DNA from: CTSOIL-112 sp049291875 | GTDB taxonomy: Bacteria > Pseudomonadota > Gammaproteobacteria > Burkholderiales > Burkholderiaceae | Length of the DNA stretch: 21,108 bases | Direction: 5' to 3' | Assembly: GCA_049291875.1 (NCBI GenBank) | Contig: JBATQE010000025.1 | Span: 1-21,108, forward strand | Notes under the pieces: generated by a model | The model's database searches: none | Told to the model about the DNA's origin: nothing | The model's input: the letters and a program-made list of their open reading frames with translations, nothing else | In this document: positions 15,067 to 21,108 of the stretch, piece after piece | How positions within the stretch are numbered: position 1 is the stretch's first letter | How the letters are laid out: every line of letters starts with the position of its first letter | Position numbers and translations under genes: made by a program

Positions 15067-16062
15067 ATGCATATCCCTGCGATACGGCACACGATGATGT
15101 TGAGCACCCAACCCTTTCGTACTTTGAAACACTGGCTCTTGAGCCTGTTCACCTTGCTTGCGCTGGCGAGCTTGTTTTCAGGTTTTGCGCACGCGCAACA
15201 AGGCTTGCAGCCGGTTCCGCCATTGACCAAGCTGGTGGTTGATCAGGCGAATATCCTCTCACCGACCGAGGAAGAAGCGCTGTGGCAAAAACTGCTCGCG
15301 TTTGAAAAGGCCAAAGGCAGTCAAATCGCGGTTATCACCGTTCCCACCACTGCGCCCGAAGATATTTTCAGCTACTCGCAACGGGTTGCCGAGACTTATA
15401 AACTCGGGCGGCAGGGCGTGGGCGACGGTGTTTTGGTCGTGGTCGCGGCGAATGATCGCAAGGTTTGGATTTACGTCATGCGCCACCTCGAAGGGGCGAT
15501 TCCCGATGTCCTTGCCAAACGGGTGATCAATGAATACATCACGCCGGCGTTTAAACAGGGGCAATACGCTGCCGGTCTGGATGCCGGCACAGGGCAGTTG
15601 ATGAAGCTGATTGAGGGTGAGCAATTGCCTGCGCCGAGTGCAAATGCGCAAAATCAATACGGTGAAGAAGTCGGCTTGATGGACGTGCTGATCTTGATTG
15701 GTGCTTTGGCCATTATCGGTTCCGGCATTGCCGGTGCGACCAGTCGTTGGCTCGTTGCGCCACCTGCGGGTGGTGTAGCGGGTTTGATCGCTTACACCAT
15801 GACCAGCGTGCTCGGTTTGGGCTTGATGGCGGGGATTGCAGTGTTTGTGTTCATCCTGATTTTTGGCGGTCGTTCGTATCAAATGGCGACTCAGCGCTCA
15901 TCGAATAATCATCGCAACAACGATATTTTCTGGGGTGGTGGCTTCGGCGGCGGTTGGGGTGGCGGGTCTGGCGGCGGCTGGGGTGGCGGTTCTGGCGGCG
16001 GTTGGGGTGGTTCCGGCGGTGGCGGTGATGCCGGCGGTGGCGGTGCAGGAGGGAGTTGGTAA
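15067..16062 (+). CDS. TPM-domain membrane protein (YgcG-like)
   Basis: A 331-residue envelope protein. A signal segment (LLSLFTLLALASLFSGFAHA, 24-43) is likely cleaved before QQG. A TPM domain (about 52-187) follows, with VDQANILSPTEE, SQIAVITVPTT, GVGDGVLVVVAANDRKVWI and GQYAAGLDAG. Two hydrophobic segments (about 204-226 and 236-268) come next. The last 45 residues are almost only Gly, Trp and Ser, with three copies of GGGWGGGS-type octapeptides. The start is moderately certain: GGAG is 12 bases upstream, and M10 or M11 are alternatives. Its stop shares a base with the next ATG. TPM domains have been linked to phosphatase activity in plants and to photosystem II repair; the bacterial function is unclear. 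Confidence 0.92.
   Translation: MHIPAIRHTMMLSTQPFRTLKHWLLSLFTLLALASLFSGFAHAQQGLQPVPPLTKLVVDQANILSPTEEEALWQKLLAFEKAKGSQIAVITVPTTAPEDIFSYSQRVAETYKLGRQGVGDGVLVVVAANDRKVWIYVMRHLEGAIPDVLAKRVINEYITPAFKQGQYAAGLDAGTGQLMKLIEGEQLPAPSANAQNQYGEEVGLMDVLILIGALAIIGSGIAGATSRWLVAPPAGGVAGLIAYTMTSVLGLGLMAGIAVFVFILIFGGRSYQMATQRSSNNHRNNDIFWGGGFGGGWGGGSGGGWGGGSGGGWGGSGGGGDAGGGGAGGSW
15946..16017 (+). repeat. Three 24-bp in-frame repeats, Gly/Trp-rich tail
   Basis: Three degenerate 24-bp units encode GGGWGGGS, GGGWGGGS and GGGWGGSG at the end of the TPM protein. Synonymous differences (TCT, TCC, GGC, GGT) show the copies are not freshly made. Gly-rich tails are common in this family. Confidence 0.8.
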
Positions 16063-16601
16063 TGAAGGCATTTACGCCGCTGGATCTATCTTTGTGGGAG
16101 CAAATCAAACGCGTGTTGCGCCATTGGCTGACTTTCTCGTGGCAGGTCAAATCCATGCTCAGCGAAGAGGCGCGCGAGGCGATTGCGCAACGCATTGAAG
16201 CGTCTGAAAAACAGCATACGGCGGAAATCGCCGTGGCCATTGAATCGCGCTTGCCGTGGTCATACCTGATGCGTCGCGCACGGGCGCGTGAGCGCGCTTG
16301 GGGTGTGTTTGGCAAAATGCAGGTGTGGGACACGCCGCAGAACAATGGTGTGCTGATTTATTTATTGTACGCTGACAAACGCATTGAAATCGTCGCGGAT
16401 CGTGCGCTGGCTCAGGTTATCGAACAGGCGCAATGGGATACGTGGGTGCACACCTTGTACGAACACGCGCACAATAAAACGTGGGGCGATGGTTTGCTGC
16501 ATGTGATTGGTGAAATGGATGTTCTGTTGCGCGAGCATTTCCCGCAAACCGATGCGTACAGCGACGATAATCGCGCGAGCAACCGACCTGCGATTTTATA
16601 A
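16062..16601 (+). CDS. TPM-domain protein, second copy
   Basis: A 179-residue protein starting at ATG 16062, which overlaps the preceding TAA stop by one base (TAATG) and has GGAGGG 8 bases upstream. Translational coupling is therefore likely, and a TTG two codons earlier is not needed. The product is a TPM domain without signal peptide: AEIAVAIESRLP (53-64), NNGVLIYLLYADKRIEIVADRAL, then GDGLLHVIGEM near the end. It is shorter than its neighbour and lacks the Gly-rich tail and clear membrane segments. One weakly hydrophobic stretch (about 18-28) could associate with the membrane. lemA followed by two TPM genes is a recurrent betaproteobacterial arrangement, so a complex of the three products is plausible but unproven. 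Confidence 0.92.
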   Translation: MKAFTPLDLSLWEQIKRVLRHWLTFSWQVKSMLSEEAREAIAQRIEASEKQHTAEIAVAIESRLPWSYLMRRARARERAWGVFGKMQVWDTPQNNGVLIYLLYADKRIEIVADRALAQVIEQAQWDTWVHTLYEHAHNKTWGDGLLHVIGEMDVLLREHFPQTDAYSDDNRASNRPAIL

Positions 16602-16646
16602 AAGTGCACAAATGTGTTTGTTTTTGTCCAGAATGCGCAGAAAAAC

Positions 16647-16675
16647 TTGCAAAGCAAAAACAGAACACATATAAT
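16647..16675 (+). promoter_or_regulatory. Sigma-70 promoter of the tRNA cluster
   Basis: TTGCAA (16647-16652) and a perfect TATAAT (16670-16675) are spaced by 17 bp. Transcription would begin near 16682, just before the tRNA-Pro gene. Confidence 0.8.
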
Positions 16676-16684
16676 CTCACTTCT

Positions 16685-16761
<77 letters not shown>

Positions 16762-16783
16762 TATTTACATTGCCTGCAGAAAT

Positions 16784-16860
16784 CTGCCCGTAGCTCAGTT
16801 GGATAGAGCAACAGCCTTCTAAGCTGTGGGTCACAGGTTCGATTCCTGTCGGGCAGGCCA
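16784..16860 (+). tRNA. tRNA-Arg (anticodon TCT)
   Basis: The 77-base cloverleaf is complete. Acceptor CTGCCCG/CGGGCAG, D stem GCTC/GAGC, anticodon stem ACAGC/GCTGT around CTTCTAA (anticodon TCT), T stem ACAGG/CCTGT with TTCGATT loop, discriminator G and encoded CCA. It decodes the rare-type codon AGA (and AGG by wobble). Confidence 0.97.
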
Positions 16861-16885
16861 AATTTATTTGGTCAACCGATCGATG

Positions 16886-16962
16886 GTGGCTGTAGCTCAG
16901 TTGGTAGAGTCCAGGATTGTGATTCCTGTTGTCGTGGGTTCGAGCCCCATCAGCCACCCCAA
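16886..16962 (+). tRNA. tRNA-His (anticodon GTG)
   Basis: The 77-base gene includes the extra 5' G (G-1) opposite C73, the identity element for tRNA-His. The anticodon stem CAGGA/TCCTG surrounds TTGTGAT (anticodon GTG). The T stem is GTGGG/CCCAT with a G-T pair, the loop TTCGAGC, and CCA is encoded. Confidence 0.97.
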
Positions 16963-16967
16963 AAATA

Positions 16968-17001
16968 AAAAACGCCTTGCTTATTGCAGGGCGTTTTTTT
17001 A
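16968..17001 (+). terminator. Bidirectional intrinsic terminator after the tRNA cluster
   Basis: AAAAAACGCC (16968-16977) pairs with GGCGTTTTTT (16991-17000). The stem continues inward through a T-G pair and TGC/GCA to a TTATT loop. The A-run and T-run make it work on either strand. It separates the tRNA operon from dusB. Confidence 0.92.
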
Positions 17002-17027
17002 TGGTTGTTGCTCCGCTAAAGCATAAA

Positions 17028-17052
17028 ATTTGCTTAATTTTTAAGCAAATTG
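17028..17052. promoter_or_regulatory. Perfect 11-bp inverted repeat upstream of dusB
   Basis: AATTTGCTTAA (17028-17038) and TTAAGCAAATT (17042-17052) are exact inverted copies around TTT. It ends 23 bases before the TG of the extended -10 of dusB, an operator-like position. There is no T-run in dusB direction, so a terminator is less likely. Confidence 0.5.
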
Positions 17053-17075
17053 TCTCGGGTGTGCCGCTTGGGTTT

Positions 17076-17084
17076 GCTACAATA
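17076..17084 (+). promoter_or_regulatory. Extended -10 promoter of dusB-fis-purH
   Basis: TGC-TACAAT forms an extended -10 (TG at 17076-17077, hexamer 17079-17084). No good -35 hexamer lies at 16-18 bp. Transcription would start near 17091, about 88 bases before dusB. Confidence 0.6.
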
Positions 17085-17178
17085 GTGACTGTGGAAAAAT
17101 TGTGGTGCACGATTTTTGGTCAATAGTTTTTTGGATGAAAAGGGGGCGGTTTTTGCAGCCGCTCGTGACGCGTTGGAT

Positions 17179-18189
17179 ATGAAAATCGGCCCTTACGAAT
17201 TACCCAATAATGTGTTTGTCGCACCGATGGCGGGCGTGACGGATCGTCCGTTTCGTCAGTTGTGTAAGCGCATGGGCGCAGGCTATGCGGTCTCTGAAAT
17301 GGCCGCGTCCAATCCGCAGTTGTGGCACACGGATAAAAGCACGCGACGCTTGAATCACGCGGGTGAATCGGCGCCGATAGCGGTGCAGATCGCGGGTGCA
17401 GATCCGCAGATATTGGCGCATGCGGCGGCGTTTAATGTCGACAAAGGCGCGCAAATCATCGACATCAATATGGGCTGTCCGGCGAAAAAGGTGTGCAGTA
17501 CGGCGGCGGGTTCTGCGCTGTTGCGCGATGAGCCGTTGGTACAGAAAATCTTGGAATCGGTTGTACGTGCGGTCGATGTGCCGGTGACATTGAAATTTCG
17601 CACCGGTTGGAGTCGTGAGCAGAAAAATGCCTTAACCATCGCCAAAATGGCGCAGGATTGCGGCATTCAGATGCTCACTTTGCATGGGCGTACGCGTGCC
17701 GACGGTTATAAAGGCGAGGCGGAATACGACACCATTCGCGCAGTCAAGCAGGCGGTGCAGATTCCGGTGGTGGCCAACGGTGATGTGACCAGCCCGCAGA
17801 AAGCGAAATTTGTTCTGGAGGCAACGGGTGCGGATGCGGTGATGGTTGGGCGTGCCGCGCAGGGGCGACCGTGGATTTTTCGTGAAATCGTGGCGTATCT
17901 GCGCGATGATCGGCTGATCGATGCGCCGACGGTGGCCGAGGCGAAGGCTGTGTTGCTGGAGCATTTGCAACACCACTATGATTTTTATGGCGAGTTCATG
18001 GGTGTGCGCACCGCGCGCAAACACATTGGCTGGTATGTGACGCCATTGCAGGGCGGGGAAGCGTTCCGCCAGCGCATGAATGCGTTGAATGAGACGACGA
18101 TGCAATTGCAGGCGGTGGCAGATTTTTTTGACGAGTTGGCCGAGCGGTACACGTATTTACCGTACGGCGTGGGCGGTGATTCAATATAA
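17179..18189 (+). CDS. dusB: tRNA-dihydrouridine synthase B
   Basis: DusB is an FMN- and NADPH-dependent enzyme that reduces uridine to dihydrouridine in the D loop of tRNAs. ATG 17179 is chosen because MKIGPYELPNNVFVAPMAGV is the family N-terminus; the frame is open back to a TTG at 17116, but the extra 21 residues are not family-like and no start has a clear Shine-Dalgarno. The product has 336 residues. MAGVTDRPFRQLCKR (17-31) opens the TIM barrel, the catalytic cysteine is C100 in NMGCPAKKV, and FRTGWS, LHGRTRADGY and VVANGDV carry FMN and substrate contacts. The C-terminal helical domain contains RTARKHIGWY (278-287). It leads the dusB-fis pair, 19 bases from fis. Confidence 0.96.
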   Translation: MKIGPYELPNNVFVAPMAGVTDRPFRQLCKRMGAGYAVSEMAASNPQLWHTDKSTRRLNHAGESAPIAVQIAGADPQILAHAAAFNVDKGAQIIDINMGCPAKKVCSTAAGSALLRDEPLVQKILESVVRAVDVPVTLKFRTGWSREQKNALTIAKMAQDCGIQMLTLHGRTRADGYKGEAEYDTIRAVKQAVQIPVVANGDVTSPQKAKFVLEATGADAVMVGRAAQGRPWIFREIVAYLRDDRLIDAPTVAEAKAVLLEHLQHHYDFYGEFMGVRTARKHIGWYVTPLQGGEAFRQRMNALNETTMQLQAVADFFDELAERYTYLPYGVGGDSI

Positions 18190-18208
18190 GTAAGAAACAG
18201 AGTGAACG

Positions 18209-18544
18209 ATGAAGGCAGTTGATATGTTGGCAGAAAAAAAACAATGGGTATCCAATGGCGCGGTGGCGCTGGACGTGACGGCGCAATCGCTAAAAACCGA
18301 AGGATCAGAAGGCGGCATGGTAGACATCGCCGCGTGCCTGAGCCACCATTTTGAGGTGTATTTTCAGGATTTGGAGGGAGCGACGCCGAGCCACCTACAT
18401 CAAATGATGCTGTCGGCGTGCGAAAAACCACTGCTCGAATGGGTGATGGCGAAAACCCGCAACAATCAAAGTTTAGCCAGCGAATGGCTGGGCGTGAATC
18501 GCGCCACGCTGCGCAAAAAATTACAGCAATACGATTTGCTCTGA
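18209..18544 (+). CDS. fis: Nucleoid-associated protein Fis
   Basis: Fis is a homodimeric DNA-bending protein acting in rRNA and tRNA transcription, recombination and chromosome organisation. The C-terminal helix-turn-helix is clear: EKPLLEWVMAKTRNNQSLAS then EWLGVNRATLRKKLQQYDLL. The frame gives 111 residues from ATG 18209, which is long. Betaproteobacterial Fis is usually near 77 residues, and an in-frame ATG at 18317 (MVDIAACLSHHFEVYF) would give 75, with AAGG just upstream though only 4 bases away. I report the longer form because its codons look coding and it starts 19 bases after dusB. The true start is open; a third option is ATG 18224. dusB-fis order is conserved in many proteobacteria. 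Confidence 0.9.
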   Translation: MKAVDMLAEKKQWVSNGAVALDVTAQSLKTEGSEGGMVDIAACLSHHFEVYFQDLEGATPSHLHQMMLSACEKPLLEWVMAKTRNNQSLASEWLGVNRATLRKKLQQYDLL

Positions 18545-18619
18545 AAGCAAACTGAAGCCGGATCAGGCCAACGCAATCACACGAACGATTTTTATCTTTT
18601 TTAAATCAACGAGGAAATC

Positions 18620-20215
18620 ATGATCAAAACAGCATTGTTGTCCGTCTCGGACAAAACCGGCGTGCTCGAACTCGCGCAAGCCCTGCACGCGCACGGCGTG
18701 AAACTGCTCTCGACCGGCGGCACGGCCAAACTGCTCGCCGACGCGGGGCTGCCCGTGGTAGAAGTCGCCACGCACACCGGTTTCCCCGAGATGCTCGACG
18801 GTCGCGTCAAAACCCTGCATCCGAAAATCCACGGCGGCCTGCTCGCGCGTCGTGATTTACCCGAGCACATGGCGGCATTGAGCGAGCACGGCATTGACAC
18901 CATCGACATGCTGGTTGTGAACCTCTATCCGTTTGAAGCCACCGTTGCCAAAGCCAACTGCACGCTGGAGGACGCGATTGAAAACATCGACATCGGTGGT
19001 CCGGCGATGGTACGCAGCGCAGCGAAAAACTGGCGCGACGTGGTCGTATTGACCGACGCGAACCAATACGCCGAAGTACTGAACGAACTCAAAACCAACA
19101 ACGCTGTTTCCGACGCGACCAAGTTCAAATGCTCCGTCGCTGCGTTCAACCGCATTGCTCAGTACGACGCAGCGATCAGCAATTACCTTTCCAGCATCGA
19201 CCCGCAAACCCGTGATGTCGCTGCACGTGCGGAGTATCCGGAGCAACACAACGCCAATATGGTCAAAGTACAAGACCTGCGCTACGGAGAAAACAGCCAC
19301 CAAACCGCCGCACTCTACCGCGACCTCTACCCCGCGCCCGGCTCGCTCGTCACCGCCAAACAGCTGCAAGGCAAAGAACTCTCATACAACAACATAGCCG
19401 ACGCCGATGCCGCGTGGGAATGCGTCAAATCATTTGATGTGCCTGCCTGCGTCATCATCAAACACGCCAATCCATGCGGCGTAGCCGTCGGCGCGAATAG
19501 CTTGGAAGCCTACAGCAAAGCCTTCCAAACCGACCCGACCTCGGCGTTTGGCGGCATCATCGCGTTCAACACCATGTGTGACGCAGCCGCAGCCGAAGCC
19601 GTATCCAAACAATTTGTTGAAGTTTTGATCGCGCCCGAATACACGCCGGAAGCACTGGCTATTTTCGCCGCGAAGAAAAACGTGCGCGTGATGCAAATTG
19701 ACCTGTCGCAAGTCCAAAAAACCGGCTCCGCGTGGGAACAAGGGCGCAACGCGCAAGACGTCAAACGCATTGGTTCCGGTCTGCTGGTGCAAACCGCCGA
19801 CAACCACTTCCTCAAACGTGAAGACCTCAAAGTCGTCACCAAAATCGCGCCGACTGAACAGCAAATCAACGACCTGCTATTTGCATGGCAAGTGGCGCAG
19901 TACGTCAAATCCAACGCGATTGTCTACTGTGGTAACGGCATGACCCTCGGCGTGGGTGCAGGACAAATGAGCCGTCTCGACTCCGCAAAAATCGCCTCGA
20001 TCAAGGCCGAAGCCGCGGGGCTGTCACTCAAAGGCTCAGCCGTTGCGTCGGATGCCTTCTTCCCATTCCGCGACGGACTGGACGTGGTGATTGACTACGG
20101 CGCAACTTGCGTTATCCAGCCGGGTGGCTCAATGCGTGATGACGAAGTCATCGCCGCAGCCGATGAGCGCGGCATTGCGATGGTATTTACCGGTGTGCGG
20201 CATTTCCGTCATTAA
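18620..20215 (+). CDS. purH: Bifunctional AICAR formyltransferase / IMP cyclohydrolase
   Basis: PurH carries out the last two steps of purine synthesis: formylation of AICAR by 10-formyl-THF, then ring closure to IMP. GAGGA lies a few bases before the ATG. The 531 residues match the family. The N-terminal MGS-like cyclohydrolase domain shows LLSTGGTAKLL and DGRVKTLHPKIHGGLL. The C-terminal transformylase domain starts near LRYGENSHQ; IIKHANPCGVA holds the catalytic Lys281-His282, and the protein closes with SDAFFPFRDGLDVVIDYG and QPGGSMRDDEVI. It follows fis by 75 bases with no visible terminator between, so it may be cotranscribed. In many relatives ruv genes follow purH; here foreign-looking DNA does. 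Confidence 0.98.
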   Translation: MIKTALLSVSDKTGVLELAQALHAHGVKLLSTGGTAKLLADAGLPVVEVATHTGFPEMLDGRVKTLHPKIHGGLLARRDLPEHMAALSEHGIDTIDMLVVNLYPFEATVAKANCTLEDAIENIDIGGPAMVRSAAKNWRDVVVLTDANQYAEVLNELKTNNAVSDATKFKCSVAAFNRIAQYDAAISNYLSSIDPQTRDVAARAEYPEQHNANMVKVQDLRYGENSHQTAALYRDLYPAPGSLVTAKQLQGKELSYNNIADADAAWECVKSFDVPACVIIKHANPCGVAVGANSLEAYSKAFQTDPTSAFGGIIAFNTMCDAAAAEAVSKQFVEVLIAPEYTPEALAIFAAKKNVRVMQIDLSQVQKTGSAWEQGRNAQDVKRIGSGLLVQTADNHFLKREDLKVVTKIAPTEQQINDLLFAWQVAQYVKSNAIVYCGNGMTLGVGAGQMSRLDSAKIASIKAEAAGLSLKGSAVASDAFFPFRDGLDVVIDYGATCVIQPGGSMRDDEVIAAADERGIAMVFTGVRHFRH

Positions 20216-20219
20216 ATAG

Positions 20220-20243
20220 AAGGGTGGACAAGTGTTCACCCTT
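20220..20243 (+). terminator. Hairpin after purH, possible terminator
   Basis: AAGGGTGGAC (20220-20229) pairs with GTTCACCCTT (20234-20243), with one G-T pair and an AAGT loop. It starts 5 bases after the purH stop. An A-run, not a T-run, follows, so it is not a classical intrinsic terminator on the plus strand. Confidence 0.4.
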
Positions 20244-20293
20244 AAAAAATTTAGTTATATTATTTTTTTACTTTATTCCCCTCTGATAATTTT

Positions 20294-20989
20294 ATGGCTC
20301 AATCTATAGAACCCAATATCGCCGATTTAGTGAATGGCTGGTTAAAGTCCTACAAACTAGACTACAAGTTAGAGCAAGAGTCTTTAAATAGTGAAATTGA
20401 TAAAGCGCTCTCCGATTATTTCACTAAGAACGGTGGGGTAGGAGCCAATCGTCCCGATGCAAAGTTACTGTTGCAGGATAAAAGTCTAAATTTTTATCCC
20501 GTACTCATTGAGTACAAGGGGTATAAAGACAAACTGGTTAAACTCGATGCTGATGGTAAGGTCGAGAACCGAACAGCAAAAAACGAGCCGAACTTTAAAA
20601 ACATTAACTCATTTGCTGTTAATGGAGCAGTGCATTATGCGAATGCAATACTGCATCACACCAGCTATACCGACATCATTGCTATTGGGGTAACTGGCCA
20701 TAAAGATGAAGCGGGAAAAATTCACCATCAAATTGGGGTGTACTATGTATCCAAATCTAATTTTGGTGTTGGGCAAAAAGTAGGTGAGTTCTCGGATCTT
20801 TCCTTTTTAGCAGATAAAAACTTTGACGCTTTTATTGAGCGTGTCAATCAGTTGAGTCTGTCGCAAGAGGAGCTTGATAAGATCAAGCATCAGCGAGAGA
20901 AAGAAATAGACTCTAGTCTGACTAAGTTAAATAATGATATTTATCAGAATGAAAAAGGCTTGGGCGAAAACGATCGAGTATATCGGTAA
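20294..20989 (+). pseudogene. 5' fragment of a fused restriction-modification enzyme (PD-(D/E)xK nuclease part), cut off by an IS
   Basis: The 231-codon frame has a nuclease-like core: RPDAK (53-57) followed by PVLIEYKG (69-76), giving Asp55, Glu73 and Lys75 of a PD-(D/E)xK site. A helical, charged stretch (about 176-215) and the phrase NEKGLGENDRVY follow. From memory, that phrase leads into a DNA methyltransferase domain in large single-chain restriction-modification proteins (type IIG-like). Here the frame stops two codons later, just where an IS3-type left end seems to begin, so I read it as a truncated gene. Base composition is clearly richer in AT than purH before it, which suggests transfer. 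There is no good Shine-Dalgarno. A small free-standing nuclease cannot be excluded. Confidence 0.6.
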
Positions 20990-21108
20990 TACCCCCTAAA
21001 AAAGCCAGCACCTAAAAGTAGAACCCTTTAAACTAACCCAAAGGAGTTTTACATGAAAGTATCCAAATTCAGCGACAGCCAAATCGCCAGCATTCTAAAA
21101 CAAGCCGA
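20985..21108 (+). mobile_element. Left end of an IS3-family insertion sequence (continues past window)
   Basis: After the broken nuclease frame comes an ACCCCC-rich stretch typical of IS3-family ends, then a non-coding leader with AAGGAG and a transposase orfA start. The exact left boundary, target duplication and right end cannot be determined; the boundary is somewhere between about 20979 and 20995. Confidence 0.6.
21053..21108 (+). CDS. IS3-family transposase OrfA, N-terminal fragment (runs off window)
   Basis: Only 18 full codons are visible: MKVSKFSDSQIASILKQA. This matches the opening of IS3-family OrfA proteins (the MKKSRFSETQIVSILKQA type, IS407-like group), the first helix of a helix-turn-helix that binds the IS ends. 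AAGGAG (21041-21046) is 6 bases before the ATG. OrfB would normally follow through programmed frameshifting, beyond this window. Confidence 0.75.
   Translation, partial: MKVSKFSDSQIASILKQA

Noticed and set aside
17116..17178. Extended DusB start at TTG 17116
   Set aside because: The added residues are not family-like, there is no ribosome binding site, and MKIGPYELPN is the usual DusB N-terminus.

Overview
The window looks like chromosomal DNA of a betaproteobacterium, probably Burkholderiales-like. The support is a dusB-fis-purH cluster, a lemA-TPM-TPM cluster, tandem DUF2827 genes (a family I know mainly from Burkholderia-type genomes), tRNA genes with encoded CCA ends, and moderate GC. 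This assignment is inference from gene content; there is no rRNA or other taxonomic marker. Most of the window is well-packed housekeeping DNA, with accessory material at both ends.

Left end (1-5458), surface locus. The 3' part of a trimeric autotransporter adhesin (TAA) has a long Ser/Thr-rich stalk, a YadA-like head and neck, and a membrane anchor. A small exported four-cysteine protein follows, overlapping the TAA by 10 bases. Converging on this pair from the other strand, with a 4-base tail-to-tail overlap and no terminator between, is an operon of three diverged DUF2827 paralogues. These resemble glycosyltransferases. I infer, without proof, that they may modify the Ser/Thr-rich stalk. 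This is the best candidate for an undescribed system here.

Middle (5557-14095). A minus-strand cluster holds grxD (monothiol glutaredoxin), ubiX (flavin prenyltransferase) and a class I methyltransferase. Divergent from it is gltBD, encoding NADPH-glutamate synthase, with a good sigma-70 promoter and a hairpin over the gltB ribosome binding site. Downstream of gltD lie three hairpins and a strong intrinsic terminator, which could be a long 3' UTR or a small RNA, followed by REP-like palindromes.

Right-centre (14352-20215). lemA and two TPM-domain genes form an envelope-associated operon with an unusual nested inverted repeat after lemA. A tRNA cluster follows (Pro-TGG, Arg-TCT, His-GTG) with its own promoter and terminator. 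Then comes dusB-fis-purH (tRNA dihydrouridine synthesis, nucleoid protein, purine synthesis), behind an extended -10 promoter that has a perfect 11-bp inverted repeat just upstream.

Right end (20216-21108). Composition becomes AT-rich. A 231-codon fragment with a PD-(D/E)xK nuclease signature, probably the N-terminus of a fused restriction-modification enzyme, ends where an IS3-family element appears to begin. The window closes 56 bases into that element's first transposase gene.
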